Source of the DNA: Ruminococcus flavefaciens
GTDB taxonomy: Bacteria; Bacillota; Clostridia; Oscillospirales; Ruminococcaceae
DNA length: 64,000 nucleotides
Assembly: GCF_900116855.1 (NCBI RefSeq)
Contig: NZ_UETD01000007.1
Span: forward strand, 1 to 64,000
Direction of reading: 5' to 3'
A program made the position numbers and the translations under genes. Each line of letters starts with the position of its first letter. The stretch's first letter is position 1. The notes beneath the pieces were generated by a model. That model was not told the origin of the DNA and made no database searches. It saw only the letters and a list, made by a program, of their open reading frames with translations. Of the stretch, positions 41,094 to 50,012 are shown one piece after another.

Positions 41094-41954
41094 ATGCGTA
41101 TTAAGGATATTTTTAAAGAAAAGACAGTTTTTTCATTTGAGGTTTTCCCTCCGAAGAAAACCAGCCCCATTGAGGTCATTTACAGTACACTTGACGAGCT
41201 TCAGGGACTTCACCCCGACTTTATCAGCGTTACATTCGGTGCAGGCGGCAGCGGTAACAGCCGCTATGCGCTGGACATCGCTTCGAGGATAAAGGACAGC
41301 GGCATAATTCCCATGCTCCACCTGCCCTGTATCAACTTCACAAAGGCAGAGATAGACGCAGCACTTACCGAGGCGCAGCAGCGCGGCATCGAGAACATAC
41401 TGGCTCTCAGGGGCGATATAAATCCCGATATAGAGCCTGTTGAGGACTTCCGCCACGCCAGCGACCTCATTACCTACATAAAGACAAAGGGCTGCTTCGA
41501 TATAGCAGGCGCCTGCTATCCCGAATGCCATCCCGACGCGGAAAACATGGTGGAGGACATTATCAACCTCCGCAAGAAGGTAGAGGCAGGTGCAGACCAC
41601 CTCATCACCCAGCTTTTCTTTGACAACGACCATTTCTACGAATTCCGCGAAAAGGCAGCCATCGCAGGCATAAATGTGCCTATCGAAGCCGGAATAATGC
41701 CGGTAGTAAACAAAAACCAGATAGAGCGCATGGTCACTACCTGCGGAGCCAGCCTGCCCAGTAAGTTTGTCCGCATAATGACCAAGTACGAGCACAATCC
41801 CGAGGCTCTCCGCGACGCAGGCATTGCCTACGCCGTGAACCAGATAGTGGACCTTGTAGCCAGCGGAGTTGATGGAATACATCTATACACCATGAATAAT
41901 CCCTATGTTGCAAGGAAGATAAGCGAAGCCGTTTCCGGCATAATAGGTGCGTGA
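41094..41954 (+). CDS. metF: Methylenetetrahydrofolate reductase
   Basis: 286 residues. It reduces methylene-THF to methyl-THF for methionine synthesis. Visible are FSFEVFPPKKTSPIEVIY, FISVTFGAGGSG, MLHLPCINFTKAEI, LALRGDINPD, GACYPECHPDA and LITQLFFDND. The ribosome site is GGAGG. The stop overlaps the next start by 1 nt (TGATG), linking it to the methionine synthase activation protein. Confidence 0.96.
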   Translation: MRIKDIFKEKTVFSFEVFPPKKTSPIEVIYSTLDELQGLHPDFISVTFGAGGSGNSRYALDIASRIKDSGIIPMLHLPCINFTKAEIDAALTEAQQRGIENILALRGDINPDIEPVEDFRHASDLITYIKTKGCFDIAGACYPECHPDAENMVEDIINLRKKVEAGADHLITQLFFDNDHFYEFREKAAIAGINVPIEAGIMPVVNKNQIERMVTTCGASLPSKFVRIMTKYEHNPEALRDAGIAYAVNQIVDLVASGVDGIHLYTMNNPYVARKISEAVSGIIGA

Positions 41955-42628
41955 TGGAGCTGCTTCCCGTATCGAAGTCGGAGGCTGCACGGTACATGGG
42001 AGTGAAAGGTGCTCCCGACTCTGCCGTTGCGGAGCTTCTTGACAAAGCCGAGCGCCTTGTCAGGGAGAGAGTCCGCCCGAAGTACGTCTATCTTGAGACC
42101 GATGTCACCTTTACGGATGATGAAGTTCTTCTCGACGCTATGACCGAGCCCCTGACAGGGGAGGACATAAAACGCCACCTGAAAGGCTGCAAAAGAGCTG
42201 TGCTCCTTGCGGCAACACTGTCACAGGAAGCAGACAAGCTCATCCGTCAGGCAGCAGTGACCGATATGGCGCAGTCCCTCGCCCTTGACTGCATATGCAG
42301 TGCTGCCGTGGAACAGGTCTGTGACCGCGCCGAGGAGGAGATATTCACAGCCCACCCCTGCGAGTACAGAACATGGCGGTTCAGCCCCGGCTACGGAGAC
42401 CTGCCTATAACGTTACAGCGCAGCTTCCTTCTCGCTCTGAACGCTCAGAGACGCATAGGGCTCACCGTAACAGACAGCTGTCTCCTTATACCGTCAAAGT
42501 CTGTGACGGCGATAATCGGCGTGTCTGACGCCCCTGTGGAGCGAGGTCCGCGAGGCTGTGCGGTCTGTAACATGAAGGACAGCTGTGCATTCAGGGCATC
42601 GGGCACAAAATGCGGCAAAAATATGTGA
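41954..42628 (+). CDS. Stand-alone cobalamin-dependent methionine synthase activation-domain protein
   Basis: 224 residues resembling the C-terminal activation domain of MetH, as a separate polypeptide. CEYRTWRFSPGYGDLPITLQ is the S-adenosylmethionine-binding RxxPGY-type block, and CAVCNMKDSCAFRASGTKCG gives a four-Cys C-terminus. It would reactivate oxidised B12 on a MetH whose catalytic part is encoded elsewhere. The 1-nt overlap with metF supports the pathway. Confidence 0.85.
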   Translation: MELLPVSKSEAARYMGVKGAPDSAVAELLDKAERLVRERVRPKYVYLETDVTFTDDEVLLDAMTEPLTGEDIKRHLKGCKRAVLLAATLSQEADKLIRQAAVTDMAQSLALDCICSAAVEQVCDRAEEEIFTAHPCEYRTWRFSPGYGDLPITLQRSFLLALNAQRRIGLTVTDSCLLIPSKSVTAIIGVSDAPVERGPRGCAVCNMKDSCAFRASGTKCGKNM

Positions 42629-42713
42629 ATTTGTCCGAATTATATCACAGTATTAACACATTATATGTAATAAACTAACCATAAACCCAGCTAAATTCTA
42701 TGTAATATTTATA

Positions 42714-42743
42714 TTGACATAAATAGCAGTCCCGTGATATAAT
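42714..42743 (+). promoter_or_regulatory. Promoter of the solute-binding lipoprotein gene
   Basis: TTGACA, 18 nt, TATAAT. Confidence 0.78.
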
Positions 42744-42803
42744 TAAGAAAAGCGCAGATATACGAATATACGGACAATAGGGCGATATTAAAGGAGTTTG
42801 AGG

Positions 42804-44207
42804 ATGAAAAAAGCAAGAACTTTTATTTCAGCATTGCTCCTTACAGCAATGTCAATGTCACTTCTTTCATGCAGCAGCAAGGACAAGAGTTCAGTGTCCG
42901 GCAAGGAGCTGGATTCCGCTGTAAGAGAGGAAATACACCAGAATGCCGCCGAGTCTGACCTCCTTACGGGGGATAAGCTGGAAAACGGCGAGATAAAGTG
43001 GCTGTCTGACTGGGATATCAATCCCGACGGTACGGGTAAGAACGTACCCACCGACCTTGCGGTCTTTCAGGAGCGCTACGGCGGTACGGTCAAGTACTAC
43101 CCATGCACATACAACGAGCGCTATGACAAGCTCACCGAGTATATCAGCTCCGATGAGGGCATAGACTTTTTCTACGGGGGCAACCTTGACGCCTTTCCAA
43201 GAGGAGCTATCAAGGAGATGTTCGTGCCCGTAGATGATTATATCGACTTCGATTCTCCGCTCTGGGAGGACGTAAAGGACGTAAACGACCAGTTCATCTG
43301 GAACGGCAAGCACTACATGGCAGGCGTTCAGGCAACAGGCGACGCCGTAGCAGTGGTCTACAACAGAAAGACCGTTGCCGAGGCAGGTCTTGAGGATCCC
43401 GCTGTGCTCTATGAGAACGGCGAGTGGACATGGGATACCTTCCAGGAAATGCTGGAGAGCTATGTTGACGCTGATAACCAGAAGTACGGCATAGACGGCT
43501 GGTGGTTCGAGTTCGGACTCATCAATACCACGGGAGTTCCTGCGATAAGCCTTGAAAATAACAAGCTGGTCAGCAATCTCTCCGACCCATCAATGGAAAG
43601 AGTGCAGAACTGGATTTACGATCTCTATCAGAAGGGCTGTATAGCCATCGGTGTAGGCGATTTCGGCTGGGAGACAAAGCCGGCATATGTGGGCGAGGGC
43701 AAGACACTGTTCTATCCTATCGGTCTCTACGACTTCTATACCGAGAAGTCTCAGTGGCAGGCAAAATACGGCGAGGACGCATTCTTCGTACCCATGCCCA
43801 GAGACCCCGAGGCTGACGAGTACTACATACCCACAGGCTTTGAGTCATATATGTTCGTCAGCGGCGGTTCAAACCCCGAGGGCGTTGCGAAGTATCTTGA
43901 CTGCAAGCGCTTTGCCCGTCTGGACGAGGATACAAAGGCAATGGCTGACAAGCAGTTCATGGAGGACTACGGCTGGACTCAGGAAATGATAGATATGAAG
44001 GACAGTATGCAGGAGCTTGCAGAGGAGAATCCTGTTATCGACATATCCAGAGGCGTTTCCAAGGACTGTGGTGACCTTATAAACGACGACCTGCGCCTTA
44101 CAGCGAGAGGTGTTCCGTGGAACGAGACCTATGACGCTATGAGTGCCGCAGTAGAGAAATATCTTGACAAGATAAATACAGACCCCAAGTCAGCGGACAT
44201 AGAATAA
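42804..44207 (+). CDS. Extracellular solute-binding lipoprotein (sugar ABC type)
   Basis: 467 residues. The signal ends in MSLLSC (lipid-modified Cys about 23). The body is a family-1 solute-binding protein fold, with GGTVKYYPCTYNERYDKLTEYISS, AGVQATGDAVAVVYNRKTVAEAGL, ENGEWTWDTF and IPTGFESYMFVSGGSNPEGVAKYLD. It probably binds oligosaccharides for an ABC importer. No permease or ATPase gene adjoins it, so its partners lie elsewhere. The ATG at 42804 has AAAGGAG 7 nt upstream. Confidence 0.87.
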   Translation: MKKARTFISALLLTAMSMSLLSCSSKDKSSVSGKELDSAVREEIHQNAAESDLLTGDKLENGEIKWLSDWDINPDGTGKNVPTDLAVFQERYGGTVKYYPCTYNERYDKLTEYISSDEGIDFFYGGNLDAFPRGAIKEMFVPVDDYIDFDSPLWEDVKDVNDQFIWNGKHYMAGVQATGDAVAVVYNRKTVAEAGLEDPAVLYENGEWTWDTFQEMLESYVDADNQKYGIDGWWFEFGLINTTGVPAISLENNKLVSNLSDPSMERVQNWIYDLYQKGCIAIGVGDFGWETKPAYVGEGKTLFYPIGLYDFYTEKSQWQAKYGEDAFFVPMPRDPEADEYYIPTGFESYMFVSGGSNPEGVAKYLDCKRFARLDEDTKAMADKQFMEDYGWTQEMIDMKDSMQELAEENPVIDISRGVSKDCGDLINDDLRLTARGVPWNETYDAMSAAVEKYLDKINTDPKSADIE

Positions 44208-44257
44208 AATTACCATAGAGATCACCGGTTGCAGTATGCTTACACGATGAAAAGCTG

Positions 44258-44286
44258 TTGCAAAAAAGAAAAACATATGTTATAAT
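44258..44286 (+). promoter_or_regulatory. Promoter of the epimerase gene
   Basis: TTGCAA, 17 nt, TATAAT. Confidence 0.75.
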
Positions 44287-44345
44287 AAAAAAATCAGAGG
44301 ATATAATATTGATATTATTTAAGCTTTAGAAAGGAGGCTATGATC

Positions 44346-45302
44346 GTGGAGAAGGTTCTTGTAACAGGCGGCTGCGGTCTTATAGGCCGTCACATCTGCT
44401 CCGGACTCCTGAAAAAAGGCTATGAGGTCATAGCTGTCGACATAGAGGAATCAGGCTACAATGTGGGAAAGCTTCATTATTCATCTGTTGAATGTTCACC
44501 TACAGATAAAAACACAATCGCAGAGCTGTTTGAGCAGAATAAATTTGATATAGTTATTCACGCAGCCTGCACCGTTGACAACGACATGGGACCTATCGTC
44601 ACCGAGAAGCAGATGAGTGACAGCGCATCGGTGGATAAGTTCATATTCAGATACGCAATGACGGAGAATATCAAGAAGTTCGTCATGCTCAGCACGGATC
44701 AGGTATATCAGTTCCCAAAGACCCGTGAGCCTATCCGTGAGGACAGTGACCTGAAGCCCATCAGCAACTACGCTGTCATGAAGTACAAGTCGGAAAAGGC
44801 AATGGTAAGCGAGATGCAGCACCACAAGGAGATCATCGCCTGCATCGCACGTTTCTCACCTGTATATACACTGAATTTTACGGATAATCTTGTATCGAAG
44901 ATCACAGACCCAAAGGACGGAACACTGTTCGTTTACGGACAGGGACAGTACGGTTTCCAGTTCTGCTGCGTTCATAACCTTGTGGACTTCATACTGTGCT
45001 TCCTGAAGATAGCAGAGAGCCCTTCAAATTCGGGCATTTACAACGTAAGCGACAAGCTGCTTACCACGGCTGCGGATATAATCTCATTCATGCGTGATAA
45101 GCATCGTCTCGGCGCAGTAGTGCAGAGGTCCTCGGGCGGAGCGATATCCAAGCTCAAGGGACTTTTCGGCGGCGTCAGCAAGGATGAAAAGACCAATTAC
45201 CGCTATCTTGACCTGAGCAAGATGGAAAACAACAATATGCTGGACAATACCAAGGCTGCGAAGTTTGTAAACTTCCGCTGGGATATCCACAACACCAAGT
45301 AA
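44346..45302 (+). CDS. NAD-dependent epimerase/dehydratase (extended SDR)
   Basis: 318 residues with the nucleotide-binding VTGGCGLIGRHICSGL, AVDIE, and the catalytic YAVMKYKSE (YxxxK) after MLSTDQVY. It acts on a nucleotide-sugar or similar substrate; the last 60 residues (SKLKGLFGGVSKDEK...) are not typical. The GTG at 44346 is 8 nt after GGAGG, whereas the ATG at 44340 is only 2 nt from it, so GTG is preferred. Confidence 0.85.
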   Translation: MEKVLVTGGCGLIGRHICSGLLKKGYEVIAVDIEESGYNVGKLHYSSVECSPTDKNTIAELFEQNKFDIVIHAACTVDNDMGPIVTEKQMSDSASVDKFIFRYAMTENIKKFVMLSTDQVYQFPKTREPIREDSDLKPISNYAVMKYKSEKAMVSEMQHHKEIIACIARFSPVYTLNFTDNLVSKITDPKDGTLFVYGQGQYGFQFCCVHNLVDFILCFLKIAESPSNSGIYNVSDKLLTTAADIISFMRDKHRLGAVVQRSSGGAISKLKGLFGGVSKDEKTNYRYLDLSKMENNNMLDNTKAAKFVNFRWDIHNTK

Positions 45303-45308
45303 AGACAG

Positions 45309-45338
45309 GCGCCATAGCAAATGCTATGGCGCTTTTTT
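45309..45338 (+). terminator. Terminator of the epimerase gene
   Basis: GCGCCATAGC and GCTATGGCGC around AAAT, followed by six T. Confidence 0.95.
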
Positions 45339-45393
45339 ATGAAAGGGATCACAAAGGGGCTCCGCCCCTTGATTACGTCGGACACTCCCTGAC

Positions 45394-45412
45394 GGACGGC
45401 GGAACGCCGCCC
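45394..45412. repeat. GC hairpin repeat copy 2
   Basis: Identical over 19 bases to 17100-17118. An AAGGGGC/GCCCCTT hairpin lies just upstream, near 45355. Confidence 0.7.
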
Positions 45413-45420
45413 CCTATAAC

Positions 45421-45459
45421 AAAAACGCCGAAGTGAGTATTGACCACTTCGGCGTTTTT
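45421..45459. terminator. Terminator of mazG-hup-rqcP, bidirectional
   Basis: AAAAACGCCGAAGTG and CACTTCGGCGTTTTT form a 15-bp stem abutting the rqcP stop codon. Confidence 0.95.
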
Positions 45460-45701
45460 CAGCTTATAACGGTATAATTGTCCGCAGCATTTTCCTTTGT
45501 GGCGTGTTCCGTCACGCTGAGGACCTTGACTTTTAAAGGGCGTGTACCCATATTTATCTCGATTATATCGCCCACCTTGACGTCATAGGAAGCTCTCTGA
45601 GCCTTGCCGTTGACGACAATCTTCTCGGCGTCGCAGGCTTCATTAGCCACGGTGCGGCGCTTGATGAGCCTTGTTACCTTCAGGTACTTATCCAGTCTCA
45701 T
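45459..45701 (-). CDS. rqcP: S4-domain RNA-binding protein RqcP
   Basis: 80 residues, almost all an S4 RNA-binding domain: MRLDKYLKVTRLIKRRTVANEACDAEKIVVNGK and ASYDVKVGDIIEI. The family (YabO/RqcP, Hsp15-like) assists ribosome-associated quality control by binding stalled 50S subunits. Ribosome site GGAG before the ATG. It is the third gene of an operon with mazG and hup, a linkage common in Firmicutes. Confidence 0.92.
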   Translation of the reverse strand: MRLDKYLKVTRLIKRRTVANEACDAEKIVVNGKAQRASYDVKVGDIIEINMGTRPLKVKVLSVTEHATKENAADNYTVIS

Positions 45702-45758
45702 ATTATCTCCTTCTATAACAAAACGGGGGAGACAGAAGCCTGTCCCCCCCCTGATTAA

Positions 45759-46058
45759 TTACTTCTTCTTGCTCTTCTTCTTAGGAGCGTTAACAGCTTC
45801 CTTCAGACCTCTGCCTGCCTTGAAAGCGGGAGCCTTGCAGGGAGGGCATACCATCTTGGTCTTTGTCTTGGGGTTGATGCAAGTCTTTTCGCCTCTCTCA
45901 CGAACCTCGAATGTACCGAAGCCAGTGATAGAAACCTTCTCGCCGCCCTCAAGAGTCTCCTGGATAGAAGAAAGTGTAGCCTCCAGAGCTGCAGCAGCGT
46001 CCTTCTTTGTGCAATTAGCCTTTTCAGCAATAGAATTGATAAGTTCGGTCTTAGTCAT
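45759..46058 (-). CDS. hup: HU-family DNA-binding protein with four cysteines
   Basis: 99 residues with the HU/IHF fold: MTKTELINSIAEKANCTKKDAAAALEATL, ITGFGTFEVRERGEKT, and PAFKAGRGLKEAV, then a Lys-rich tail KKKSKKK. It bends and compacts DNA as a dimer. Unusual are cysteines at 16, 60, 71 and 74, the last pair as CPPC in the DNA-binding arm. The start at 46058 has GGAGG upstream, and it overlaps the end of mazG by 8 nt. Confidence 0.93.
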   Translation of the reverse strand: MTKTELINSIAEKANCTKKDAAAALEATLSSIQETLEGGEKVSITGFGTFEVRERGEKTCINPKTKTKMVCPPCKAPAFKAGRGLKEAVNAPKKKSKKK

Positions 46059-46875
46059 TTTTACGTTCCTCCGTTTTACAAATAATTGATTTTGCCTTGT
46101 CCCAATATGTGTCAAGCTCTTCGATAGGGAGCTCCTTCATATCGATTTTTTCTGCGGAAACAAGCTCCTCCGTAACAGAAAAGCGCTTGATAAACTTCTC
46201 TGTGGCGTCCTTGAGAGCCTGCTCAGCGTCCACACCTAAATGACGGGCGGCATTGACGCAGGAAAACAGAAGATCACCGATCTCCTCCTCGATATTAGCC
46301 TTGTCTCCGTTTGCAATAGCGGCATCAAGCTCGGCTTTCTCGTTTGAGATACAAGCCACGGCGTCCTCGGCACAGCGGAAATCCATACCTGCACGCATAG
46401 CTCTTTTGCCGACCTTCTGTGCTCTCATAAGAGCGGGAAGGGACTTTGCAACGCTGGTCAGGGTGTCTGTATATTTTTCCTGACCCTTGGTCTCCATCTT
46501 TATGGCGTCCCAGTTTTTCAGCACCTGATCGGTGGTATTGGCTGTGACGTCGCCGAAAACGTGAGGGTGGCGGATAATGAGTTTCTTGCAGATCTCATCA
46601 CAGACGTCGTCGAAATTGAACGACTCTGTTTCCTCCTCGATCCTGCAATGAAAGACCACCTGGAGCAGAACATCTCCCAGCTCCTCACGAAGCAGAGCCT
46701 TGTCCTCGAGATCGATGGCCTCGATGACTTCGCAGGTCTCCTCGATGAGATCGCTTTTAATGGATTTGTGGGTCTGTTCTCTGTCCCACGGGCAGCCGCC
46801 CTCGCCTCTGAGAAGTCTTACTATATCGACGAGATCGCCGATACGATAGAACTCCTTCTGCTGATATTCAACCAT
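46051..46875 (-). CDS. mazG: Nucleoside triphosphate pyrophosphohydrolase
   Basis: 274 residues with two MazG domains. The first has GGCPWDREQTHKSIKSDLIEETCEVIEAID and LREELGDVLLQVVFH (EExxE...ExxD metal site), and the second has EIGDLLFSCVNAARHLGVDAEQAL. It hydrolyses non-canonical NTPs. The strand order mazG-hup-rqcP forms an operon. Confidence 0.95.
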   Translation of the reverse strand: MVEYQQKEFYRIGDLVDIVRLLRGEGGCPWDREQTHKSIKSDLIEETCEVIEAIDLEDKALLREELGDVLLQVVFHCRIEEETESFNFDDVCDEICKKLIIRHPHVFGDVTANTTDQVLKNWDAIKMETKGQEKYTDTLTSVAKSLPALMRAQKVGKRAMRAGMDFRCAEDAVACISNEKAELDAAIANGDKANIEEEIGDLLFSCVNAARHLGVDAEQALKDATEKFIKRFSVTEELVSAEKIDMKELPIEELDTYWDKAKSIICKTEERKND

Positions 46876-47063
46876 TGGAAAACACTCCCTTAAAGACGGG
46901 CTATGTTATATAATACCCTAAATTTCGAGAAATTGCAACTGTTTTTTGACAAGTTTGTTAATATCGTAGAATATTAAGTTTGTAAAACTCACGGTTTGTA
47001 TATTTTTGCCATATAATTACTATCGGTTATACTGCTCAAACGGTTTTTCGGCATCTATTGGTA

Positions 47064-48059
47064 CTACCTATCAACGAAACCGACCTTATGAAAAGCTTTT
47101 GAAACGATCCTGCCCGAGTATCTCAGAGCCTTCTGAGCGCCCTCGGTGTAGCACTGTTTCAGGAACGCCTTGTCGCTGCTGAGTCTTGCAAACTCTGTGC
47201 GGACAGGCTCAAGATGATCGGCAACTGCCTCGCCCACAGCGAGCTTGAAGTCGCCGTAGCCCTTTCCTGCAAACTCGGACTCGATAGCCTTGAAGTCCTT
47301 GCCTGTAACACAGGAGTAGATGGTCATGAGGTTATTTATGCCGTCCTTGCCCTCGCGGTAGCAGACCTCAGCCTCGCTGTCGGTGACAGCTCTCTTGAAC
47401 TTGCGGATGATGGTATCCTTGTCGTCCAGTATGAGGATGCAGGCGTTGGGATTTTCGTCGGACTTTGACATCTTCTTGGTAGGGTCCTGAAGTGACATTA
47501 CCTTAGCGCCCACATCTATGATGTAGGGCTCGGGCTGAGTGAAGAAGTCGCCGTAGCGCTGATTGAAGCGCTGAGCGATATTTCTTGCCAGCTCCAGATG
47601 CTGCTTCTGGTCAACGCCCACGGGCACCAGATCAGCGTTATATGCGAGGATATCCGCAGCCATAAGTGACGGATATGTAAACAGACCTGCATTGACATCG
47701 TCGGGGTGCTTCTGGCTCTTGTCCTTGAACTGAGTCATACGGGAGAGCTCACCGAACTGAGTATTGCAGCAGAGTATCCAGTTGAGCTCCGCGTGTGTAG
47801 GAGCATGGCTCTGGATAAAGAGGATAGATTTCTGAGGATCAATTCCGCAGGCCATAAGCAGGGCATATGAATTGAGGGTATTCTGTCTGAGCTTTGCAGG
47901 CTCCTGCTTTACGGTTATAGCGTGCATATCGGCAACACAGTAGATGCAGTTATACTCATCCTGTAAGGGAGCCCAGTTACGGACAGCGCCTATATAGTTG
48001 CCGAGAGTAAAAGTGCCTGTGGGCTGGATAGCGCTGAAAATAAGCTTTTTATCGTCCAT
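47064..48059 (-). CDS. trpS: Tryptophanyl-tRNA synthetase
   Basis: 331 residues, a class I synthetase of the bacterial TrpRS size. TLGNYIGA is the HIGH-like motif and KMSKSDENPNA the KMSKS loop. SAIQPTGTFTLG is the typical N-terminus. No T-box leader was found. It sits 15 nt after a gene of unknown function. Confidence 0.97.
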   Translation of the reverse strand: MDDKKLIFSAIQPTGTFTLGNYIGAVRNWAPLQDEYNCIYCVADMHAITVKQEPAKLRQNTLNSYALLMACGIDPQKSILFIQSHAPTHAELNWILCCNTQFGELSRMTQFKDKSQKHPDDVNAGLFTYPSLMAADILAYNADLVPVGVDQKQHLELARNIAQRFNQRYGDFFTQPEPYIIDVGAKVMSLQDPTKKMSKSDENPNACILILDDKDTIIRKFKRAVTDSEAEVCYREGKDGINNLMTIYSCVTGKDFKAIESEFAGKGYGDFKLAVGEAVADHLEPVRTEFARLSSDKAFLKQCYTEGAQKALRYSGRIVSKAFHKVGFVDR

Positions 48060-48074
48060 TGTACGGTATACTCC

Positions 48075-48599
48075 TTACTTGGCAGCGTTTCTTCTGTCAG
48101 CCTCGTCCTTGAGCTGGCAGGTCCTGATCTCGTTGAGAACGCGCTGATAGAGAACGTAGATGCTTCTGAGCTCCTGCTCCTCCTCGGGGATAGCGCCTGC
48201 CTGTATCTGAGCAGCGTAAACGCCGCTTCTTGTCAGGAGGAAGATGTTGTTGGTCCTGCCCTTGGGGAGGTCGAACTGCTTTGTCTTCTTACATTTGGGA
48301 AGGAGCTGACCTGCGTTGGCAACGAGGGTATGTGAAGCCTGAACTAAGTTTCTGTACTTCTGAGCAGCGCCTGTGTACTCGCCGCCGTTGTTGAAGTAGA
48401 TATTTGCAGCGCCGTTGATGAAGCAGACCATAGTGGTGAGCACATCAGCGGACATAGGGATGTCGATGACAACGCCGTAAACGTCGTTCTTGTTCTTGAT
48501 GAACTGAGCGAAAGGCTGATAGGGGAAGTTTAAAGCCTGTCCTCTGGTCATGAGATATTTCTGTGTGACATTGAATCTGTCGGTCATTCTGTTTGGCAT
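48075..48599 (-). CDS. Conserved protein of unknown function
   Basis: 174 residues, soluble, no signal peptide or membrane span. Mixed alpha/beta pattern with a helical C-terminus (EEQELRSIYVLYQRVLNEIRTCQL). Family not recognised. AAAGGA lies 9 nt before the ATG. It lies between an aminotransferase gene and trpS on the same strand, with short gaps of 35 and 15 nt, so all three may form one operon. Confidence 0.75.
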   Translation of the reverse strand: MPNRMTDRFNVTQKYLMTRGQALNFPYQPFAQFIKNKNDVYGVVIDIPMSADVLTTMVCFINGAANIYFNNGGEYTGAAQKYRNLVQASHTLVANAGQLLPKCKKTKQFDLPKGRTNNIFLLTRSGVYAAQIQAGAIPEEEQELRSIYVLYQRVLNEIRTCQLKDEADRRNAAK

Positions 48600-48634
48600 A
48601 ATGAATTATCCTTTCAAAGTAGTTTTTTCTTATA

Positions 48635-49828
48635 TCAATCGAGCATTTCTCTTGTCATGCGGGCGAGGATATCCATGCCCTTCTTTATCTGCTCGTTTGT
48701 AGGTGTAGAGTAATTGAGTCTGAAGGAGTGGCTTACCTCTCCCTCCTCGATGTTGAACGAGTTTCCGGGGACTACGGCGATCTTGTAATCCTGAACAGCC
48801 TTGCGGCAGAAGTCGTTCATATCGCAGTTTTCGGGGAGGTCGCACCATACGAAGAGACCGCCCTGAGGCTTGGTGTAGTTTATCTTCTTTGAGAACTCAT
48901 TGTCGATATAGCCGCACATGAGGTCGCACTTTTCCTTATAGATAGCGCGGAGCTTCTTGAAGTGAGCCTCTCTGTCAACAGTTGACATGAATCTGTAGGA
49001 AACCACCTGAGCCCACATATTGGAGTGAACATCTGCAACCTGCTTGCAGACAACCATTTTCTGGATAATGGGAGCGGGAGCGGAGCAGTAGCCTGTTCTG
49101 AAGCCCGACGAGATTATCTTTGAGAAGGTGCTGGAATAGATGACTCTGCCCTCGGTATCGAAGCTCTTGATGCAGGGAACGTTCTCGCCTGCGAAGCGGA
49201 GCTCGCCGTAGGGGTCATCCTCGAGTATTATGAAGTCGTACTTGCAGGCAAGCTCGTAAACAGCCTTGCGCTTTGCAAGAGACATGGTCTTTCCTGTGGG
49301 GTTCTGGAAGTTGGGGATAACATAGAGGAGCTTTACGTTCTTCTCGGTCTTGAGAGCGTTCTCAAGCTTGCCAAGGTCGATGCCGTCCTCCTCCATCTCG
49401 ATGCCTTTGAGGTGGACATTGTAAGAGCGGAAAGCGTTGAGTGAGCCGATGAAGCTGGGTGACTCACAGAGAAGTGTATCGCCCTCGTTGAGGAGCACCT
49501 TGCATGAAAGCTCGTTAGCCTGCTGACCGCCGGAAGTGATGATAAGGTCATCGAACTCCTTGTGGAAGCAGCCCTTTTCAGTCATCCAGCCCTTGAGCAG
49601 GTCGCGGAGGGGAGTATAGCCCTCGGTAACGCTGTACTGGAGAGCGAGGATGGGGTCGTCTCTGAGAAGCTCGGCAGAGATCTCGGCTATCCTCTCCTTG
49701 GGGAAAGCCTCGGGAGCAGGGTTGCCTGCTGCGAAGGAGATGACCTCGGGGTCGGCAGTAAATTTCAGTATTTCTCTTATGGCAGAAGCCTGAAGCTTGC
49801 TTACCTTGTCTGAGAATTTATAATCCAT
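48635..49828 (-). CDS. PLP-dependent aminotransferase, class I/II (MocR/LysN type)
   Basis: 397 residues. FAAGNPAPEAFP, LQYSVTEGYTPLRDLL, SGGQQANELSCKVL, VIPNFQNPTGKTMS, and the PLP-lysine block SSTFSKIISSGFRTGY are those of the 2-aminoadipate/aromatic aminotransferase subgroup. Substrate not certain. No helix-turn-helix domain is attached. It is divergent from the flippase gene. Confidence 0.88.
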   Translation of the reverse strand: MDYKFSDKVSKLQASAIREILKFTADPEVISFAAGNPAPEAFPKERIAEISAELLRDDPILALQYSVTEGYTPLRDLLKGWMTEKGCFHKEFDDLIITSGGQQANELSCKVLLNEGDTLLCESPSFIGSLNAFRSYNVHLKGIEMEEDGIDLGKLENALKTEKNVKLLYVIPNFQNPTGKTMSLAKRKAVYELACKYDFIILEDDPYGELRFAGENVPCIKSFDTEGRVIYSSTFSKIISSGFRTGYCSAPAPIIQKMVVCKQVADVHSNMWAQVVSYRFMSTVDREAHFKKLRAIYKEKCDLMCGYIDNEFSKKINYTKPQGGLFVWCDLPENCDMNDFCRKAVQDYKIAVVPGNSFNIEEGEVSHSFRLNYSTPTNEQIKKGMDILARMTREMLD

Positions 49829-50012
49829 GATAAAAACCAGCCTTTCGTCTGTTTGATATTATTGTACTTTGTTTTGCACCGCCCTTACCAAAGCGGATAC
49901 AGTGCAGAGTATATAATCAGTCTATCATATATTATAACACATAATTATGATTTCCGCAACATATATTTTTGTGAAAAAGGTATTTTTTATTATAAGGTCG
50001 GAGGGGATAGAG

